Source: Atriophallophorus winterbourni (taxonomy: Eukaryota > Platyhelminthes > Trematoda > Plagiorchiida > Microphallidae). Taken from it: DNA of 64,000 bases. The stretch is from contig JACCGJ010005793.1 in NCBI GenBank assembly GCA_013407085.1, positions 34,238 to 98,237 of the forward strand, read 5' to 3'. The translations under genes and the position numbers were made by a program. Under the pieces are notes generated by a model. The model saw only the letters and a program-made list of their open reading frames with translations. It was not told where the DNA came from and did no database searches. Positions 58,231-64,000 of this stretch are shown here, piece by piece; within the stretch, counting starts at the first letter, position 1; each line of letters begins with the position of its first letter.

Positions 58231-58848
58231 TGTAACAGTGGCATACAATTACAACTTTGTTTACCAATCCCCCAATATTTCACGTCTCACTGAAACTGAT
58301 GTTACTATCTCCATAGGATGACGGCAAACTGCCAGAAACCACTAGTGGTGTGTAAGGGTTGGGAATGTGAGCAACACATTACTTTGGTCATCCGTAAGCG
58401 CCGTGAGTGCTTGACCAAGAATCACCTAGTGATTCTGTGTCTGAACATCGTGGTTCGTTGTACGAACCCAATGTATCAGTGGCATACAATTACAACTTCG
58501 TTTACCAATTCCCCAATATTTCACGTCTCACTGAAACTGATCTTATTGTTTCCACCTGATGACAACAAACAGCCAGAAACCGGTATTTGTGTGTAAGGGA
58601 TAGGGACGTGAGCAACACATTACTTTGGTGATCTATATGCGCCTTGAATGCTTGACCAAGTATCACTTCGTCATTCTGTCTGAACATCGTGATTCTTGGT
58701 GAGCTCCATACGTAACAGTGGCATACAATTACAACTTTGTTTACCATTTTACCACTGTTACGAAACTCACTAAAACTGATATCACTGTCTCCACCTGATG
58801 ATGGCAAACAGCCATCAGATGGGTTGTGAGCAACACATTACTTTCTTA
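58231..58848 (+). repeat. Tandem array, about 241-base hammerhead-bearing unit
   Basis: CAGTGGCATACAATTACAAC recurs at about 58234, 58475 and 58716, giving two full units and one truncated. Each carries a ribozyme region. Unit 1 has its first box lost (TAGGATGA). Unit 2 has CTGATGA at 58556-58562 and GAAA at 58576-58579 intact but a poor stem II. Unit 3 has CTGATGA and a perfect stem II (TGGC/GCCA) but lost GAAA. No single unit is complete. Confidence 0.85.
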
Positions 58849-58859
58849 ACAGATAGTTA

Positions 58860-60100
58860 TGCATCACTCGTCAACTAGAATTTCTTAATCACGTAACACA
58901 ATCTCTCCATTCGTGGCTAGGATTCATTTTTGTTTTTATTGATATTACTCAAGCCGTTAACAGGTTACTGCGTAATCTACTTTGCTTAAAAAATTTTGTT
59001 AGTTATTAGTGCAAGTTTACTTCGGTGGGTGAAATCTTTTCAGAGTGGTCGAACATTCTCTTTAGGTCCAATACTTTTCTTCATATTTATTACCGTCATA
59101 CTATCTGTCATTACAAATTGTAAGATCTATTTGTATGCAGATGATATAAAAGTCGATTAGCCTTTCCACTTAATTAGACGGGCGACTTTATATCTAAATT
59201 GAACCGAGACCTGCATGCTTTAATTCAATGGAGTATTCAAAACTGTCTTGAGATATCCACTAATGAATCTTCTGTCATAAATCTCAAATTTCTCATTTCA
59301 AACCATCCGATCATGTTGGATAATGCACCACTTTAGACAGCACAGTGTGCACGTCATTTAGGTTATCGATATTCTGGGTCACTATTATTTAATGAAAACA
59401 TTTGCTAGATGATATCTAAAACAAAAAACATAGGTTTACTTCATGGATTCATTTTTTAACAACAATTCAGGCAAGAGCTTCACAAGTTGCATGCACTGTT
59501 TTTTTTTTTGATTACTGCAATATTATATCTAGCAAAATTAATTGGACTAGTAGTTATGCTTTAGAAGGTATCCAACGATCTTTCACACAATGCATTACGT
59601 CGAGATTGGATAAGCATAAATATACGGAGAGATGTGAGATGCCAGGATTAAAATCAATATGGTTTTGTAGAATACGACAATATATTGTACTGTTTTAAAG
59701 AATAGTGAAAAACATAAAATCTAAATTTATTTAAAATGACATTTCAAGACGTCTGAAGTATATCATCTTTTCCATAAAAACAAAATATCTATAACGAATA
59801 TTTCACAATCATGTACCAAAAGATTTCTTCATTTCTAAATATTCTTGTTCATTGAAATCATTTTCTAATAAAATACGACTAAGCACATCATTGACTGATT
59901 ACGTAAAGCAGCTCAACTCATTTTTAAATAAAATTAATTAACCAAGCTATTTGACATTGATACAGATCCCGAAAATTTATAGTTATACAGCAGTAAATGC
60001 GTTTAGTTTCTTGCCTATATATTTAAAGTGCCATTTAACTGTTTTCTCGAACTTACCAGAATGATTGAAATTCAAGAAAATACACTCTTAATTCCTGAAA
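58860..60100 (+). pseudogene. CR1-like element, 3' half (reverse transcriptase)
   Basis: Continuation of the copy broken at 56520. It reads LEFLNHVTQSLHSWLGFIF then VFIDITQAVNRLL (about 58885-58965), FSLGPILFFIFITVI (about 59070), LYADDIKV with the catalytic Asp pair (about 59130-59153), then EGIQRSFTQCITSRLDKH (about 59560-59615) and VNAFSFLPIYLKCHLT (about 59995-60040). Confidence 0.82.
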
Positions 60101-60449
60101 CGATGATGCCAGTTTCGTTTGCTAGATTCGACGAATTGAGTTTCCAATCCGTTTATCATCGTTTGAACATACATTCTGAACATCATTCATGAATGAACGT
60201 GATTCGGACCTACCGAAACTGTAATAAATCCGTGTCCTAGATTTCACACATGAAGTGTTATTTTGAAAAAATGTGATGTTTTATCAATCATATTTTATTA
60301 TGCTATCCATTTTTATATGTTTTATGCAAGCTAGAAAGTGTACGAATGTTCTTTATCGGTTGCTAACGAAAAAATATGTAATTATTTTTAACCCTAACAA
60401 ATGTGAAATCACTGTTTTGTTTTATGCATTTGTTGATAAAAACAAATGA

Positions 60450-63031
60450 TTATGCATTGCCTGACTTGGTTTATACAAGGATATAGATTATCATTATATT
60501 TACAATCTAATTTGCCTTCGAGATCAAGTGGTGGATATGCACGTTGAATGTATGCAATGCTGGATATCCGAACCCGGAATCATTTAAATTGGCTTACTAT
60601 CATAGAGGATTGATCTATCAGGTATTGTACTTCTTAAAGGGATGAACTTAGGTTTATCTTGAGAGAATGAGAGACCATTTAATCTACACAATTAAGAAAA
60701 TACAGTTTGATTGTTGTTCAGCTTGGCATTACATGTTTCTGCATCTGAATATAGGAAAAATGATTACTGTCATGTCATCTGCAAACAAGATTAGTTTACT
60801 ATGAGATATGACAGTATGTACATCGTTTGTACTTAGGATGAAAAGTAATTCACCTTAAACACTGCTTTCTGTCACGCCACTTGTGATCGGTAAGGTGCGC
60901 TATCTGTGACCATTGACATCAACGCACTATGTGGGATCTGTAAGGAAAGAGGTAAGCTAAGAGAGAAGATTCTCACTTATACAAAATGAACTCAGCTTCG
61001 ATAGTAACAGTTAATGTGGTCGAAAGCTTTGGTCATATTAAGGAAGACAACTACGACTGTTAACACATTTTTATTTGAGCTTGGGATGCAGTCTATTTAT
61101 TATAACTGGTAGGTTATGCACGATCTTTTGTTAAGGACGCCAGGCTGTGCCCTAAATAGAAACTAGGCGTAAGTTATTCTAGTATAGCTCTCTTTACAAT
61201 TTTTTTCAAATAATCTTGATAAGAAAGCAGCATGGTTCACCGCTCGATAGTTCATGACTAAGTGGTTCTAGGGTATAACAAATGAGTGATGTCATTCTCA
61301 CGGAAATGTACCGGATTCGATAAAATCGTTGATTAAGCTCAGTAAGAGAAGTTGAAAGCCTTTGACACCTATTTTGCATATGGCTGGAGGTATGCCTATC
61401 ATGCGATGTTTAATATTGACAGTTACTTCCAGACAGAATTCACCTATGTTTCTTAGGTTCATACTCAAAGTGTCATCAGCTTACCTGGCGAGGAAAGTTG
61501 ACTAGTTGTATAAACGTAGTTTGACTTGTTGTAGGTAGAGTCGAAGTACAGAAGGAATCCTTCACAAATAGAATCCGCGAAACTGAAAATTGTTCCAGCT
61601 AAGGATGAATTACAATATTTGAAAACGAAATCTATGTTGCTGGGTGAGTTGGATGATCTGAGGTTAGAAAATTTACTTATTGATTTCAGCTTATCATGAC
61701 TTATAAAAGCTTTGTTTTCATCGATTCTGAGTGTGTCATCCAAAGCATATCTGTGACTTCATTGTTCATAAGAACGAAGAAGTGCGAAAATGTCATGCGT
61801 TTCCATATAAACAGAATCTAACTCAATTATTTTCTTTCCTATTTTTTAGGCTTTCGTTGATTTTGTACGCCTAATAAGCGTTTATGACGCCTTCGTAAGT
61901 AACGCTTTAATTTTTTGAATGAAAAGTTGAAGAGACCGATGTGAAATCACTAAATAGGAAGAATCACCTTCAGTTTTCTTTTCTAATGAGTTCTGAAATC
62001 AGATTCCAGCTAATGTGGTTGTAAGTTTGTTTATCATTAGATGTCTTAGAATATTTGACAGAAGCAGTGGCGTGTAATATTTGGTATATTAATATTTTAT
62101 GGCCACCGTTAAAGAACGATGGAATTATCTCCAGTTTAGATGGGGACAGATTCAGATTTGAGACGAAGTCTAGTATATTGTCATTTCTATTCTATTTGTC
62201 AATACATTGCTTATAATCTATTAATTATAGCGTTCTGATAAAAGTGGCATAGCAACCGTGATTTTCTGGATCGTGGCAGTTGAAGTCACCAGCAACACGT
62301 TTATATTGCGCGTGGTGTATAGATGGTTTAATAAATGCTTGAGTTAAAAAATTCATTGTAGAGATAGTTGAAGACGTTGCATAATAGATGCAACCTATTA
62401 AGAGATCTGAACATGGTAATAAAATCCATGTTGATTTTTCTAATTCGATAGACTACGTGATGTGAAGGTATCAGCTACAAACCTGGAATGAACATAGATA
62501 AAAGTACAGCCACCATGTTTCGAAGTTTGATTATTCCTGAATATCTGTTAATTGGGTACCATGATTATTGAGTCAAGCTCGTCCTCTTGTGTCCATGTTC
62601 CAGATATAATAATAATGTCAACTCAGTTAGAAATGAGAAACGATTTCAACATTCTGATTTTAGGTGTAATTAATCTGGCGTTTATAAGTAGGTTACCAAC
62701 ACAATAAGGAGCAAAATTAAAAGACGTGAAGGTAGATTCAGGCAAAAATTCAGAGCAATTAATATTGGAGTTCATATTTCTCGAAAAAATGGTCATGGTC
62801 ATAAAAAGACGTGTGTAGCATGAATAATGGTGTGTATTGGCTGTAGAATGTAAGGTTATTAGTTACGTAATCAGAATAGTAAAATGGTTGGGTACAAATA
62901 CCGGGTGGGTAAGATGAGGGTACATGAAGCCAGCTGTAGTCAATGGGGGACTCGTTAGACTGCATATGGCGGTATGTTGGTTGAGTACGGTAACTGACAT
63001 CGTGTGTGCGCCTATTAATTTTATTGATCAA
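60450..63031 (-). pseudogene. CR1-like element, endonuclease to reverse transcriptase
   Basis: Minus-strand order from 63.03 kb: a Tyr/Pro-rich ORF end (63031-62759), NARLITPKIRMLKSFLIS (about 62690-62640), TWTQEDELDSIIMVPN (about 62600-62550), SKHGGCTFIYVHSRF (about 62525-62480), VAGDFNCHDPENHG (about 62300-62255), FLNMTKAFDHIN (about 61053-61018) and LFADDMTVI (about 60790-60763) with an intact Asp pair. It then decays to about 60450. Many stops are present. Confidence 0.82.
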
Positions 63032-63169
63032 CGTTACTTGTTGGTTTAAAGGCTTCCTGATTACTGTGTTTGTAAATGAACTAGGGTTTGGGAGAAGAGA
63101 TCGCGTCTGTCTAAATGTAGGTTAGCGCAACTAACGCTCATAGACCGGTGGTGTTCTGTGCACCATGTC

Positions 63170-64000
63170 GTTGGGTCTTCCTAGACATAATTAGAGCCTT
63201 TCATAATGTTGCTCAAAGATTATTATTTTCAACGCTTGAATCTTCTTTCCTAGCAACTTTCTTTTCTAACTGATCACACATATTGTGTTGTAATCAACGG
63301 CCACATATCTCGCAGACTATAGAATCGCAGTGGGGTGAATTAATGCAGCGTATTAGGCCGGTTACTTTTTGTTGTATATAAAATGATTGAATATTTAATC
63401 TTTTTATTAGCACACTCTTCCTATTGGCTAATGACTTAAAAGTCGTTATCACATTTTTAACTAATCAATCACAAACATACAAAGCAAGACAGATCACTGA
63501 ATATCTGCACTTGCAGATTATGGAAAATGGATAGTCTCACGTTCACATCAGTGACATCAAATTATATGAATATAAGATGCACAATACAATTCTTCTTATC
63601 CATAAGAAAATTTAACTAATAGATAGCACGCGTAATTCAGGATTTCAATATTCCGCATCTTGCAATTTCAATGAACCCATAAGCCATCTTAATTCAAAGC
63701 CAAGCAAAGTATGAGCATTATACAGAGGTCTTTAATTAAAACTCATTGCAAGATGGAAATCTATAAATTATTCAGCATTCTAATTCTAGACTATAGTAAC
63801 AATATAAGCAACATATGTAAATCAGATAGCATCGTTCTAGAAATCGATTATTGGTTATAACAACAAACAACCTTATAGAGAATGATGTATACACCCTACT
63901 CTCGATTTGTTATGTTATTAAAGACTTAGGCACAATGTTATCTTATATTTTAAAATTATGTCATTGAAGTCATTGAAGTTATGACCAAATCTTTGAATAC
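63170..64000 (+). pseudogene. CR1-like reverse transcriptase fragment
   Basis: The plus strand reads DIIRAFHNVAQRLLFSTLES (about 63185-63245), CCNQRPHISQTIESQWGE (about 63285-63340), LFLLANDLKVVITF (about 63410-63455) where the palm box has become A-N-D, and CRLWKMDSLTFTSVTSNYMN (about 63510-63570). The last 50 bases carry TCATTGAAG twice, a likely 3' tail repeat, so the element probably ends at or just beyond the window edge. Confidence 0.68.

Overview
The window looks like a repeat-rich, AT-rich (roughly one third G+C by eye) flatworm chromosome, most probably a schistosomatid trematode. It holds short exons separated by multi-kilobase introns, dense old CR1-like, RTE-like, Gypsy and Penelope-like elements, and a tRNA-headed SINE carrying a type I hammerhead ribozyme. 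That SINE design is known from the schistosome Sm-alpha family. The species call is inference; the exons, motifs and repeats are read directly.

Two host genes are supported, both on the minus strand. A sphingosine kinase gene runs from about 42.37 to 12.36 kb. Eight exons can be placed, with good splice sites and compatible phases at six of the seven joins; one small exon between 16.38 and 14.08 kb is not securely found. Its introns hold most of the transposon debris from 13 to 41 kb. Left of it is a PLAC8/cornifelin-type cysteine-rich gene, with its first coding exon at 6.48-6.40 kb and the next at 1.18-1.05 kb. The rest lies beyond the left edge.

Layout. 0-5.4 kb: SINE remnant, PLAC8 exon 2, hammerhead-bearing repeats, a 530-bp palindrome and a compact hammerhead unit between direct repeats. 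5.4-12.3 kb: PLAC8 exon 1, mostly featureless DNA, a dead CR1-like copy. 12.3-42.4 kb: sphingosine kinase with a CR1-like copy (17.6-20.5), an RTE-like copy (25.9-23.9), a SINE pair (27.0-27.6), a Gypsy gag relic (36.1-37.0) and many Penelope-type hammerhead repeats in its introns. 44-54 kb: stacked CR1-like fragments, and a degraded Gypsy element (53.4-49.3, minus strand) with recognisable LTRs at both ends, gag, protease and integrase remnants, broken by two plus-strand CR1-like insertions and one 20-base assembly gap. 54.7-60.1 kb: a CR1-like element split by a Penelope-like insertion (56.5-58.85) with a GIY-YIG domain and an array of hammerhead-bearing repeats. 60.4-64 kb: two more CR1-like copies in opposite orientations.

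All transposon reading frames are broken. The most interesting signal is the density of hammerhead-type cores (about 15 intact or decayed copies, both strands). One copy at 27437-27481 has complete core bases and fully paired stems I and II.
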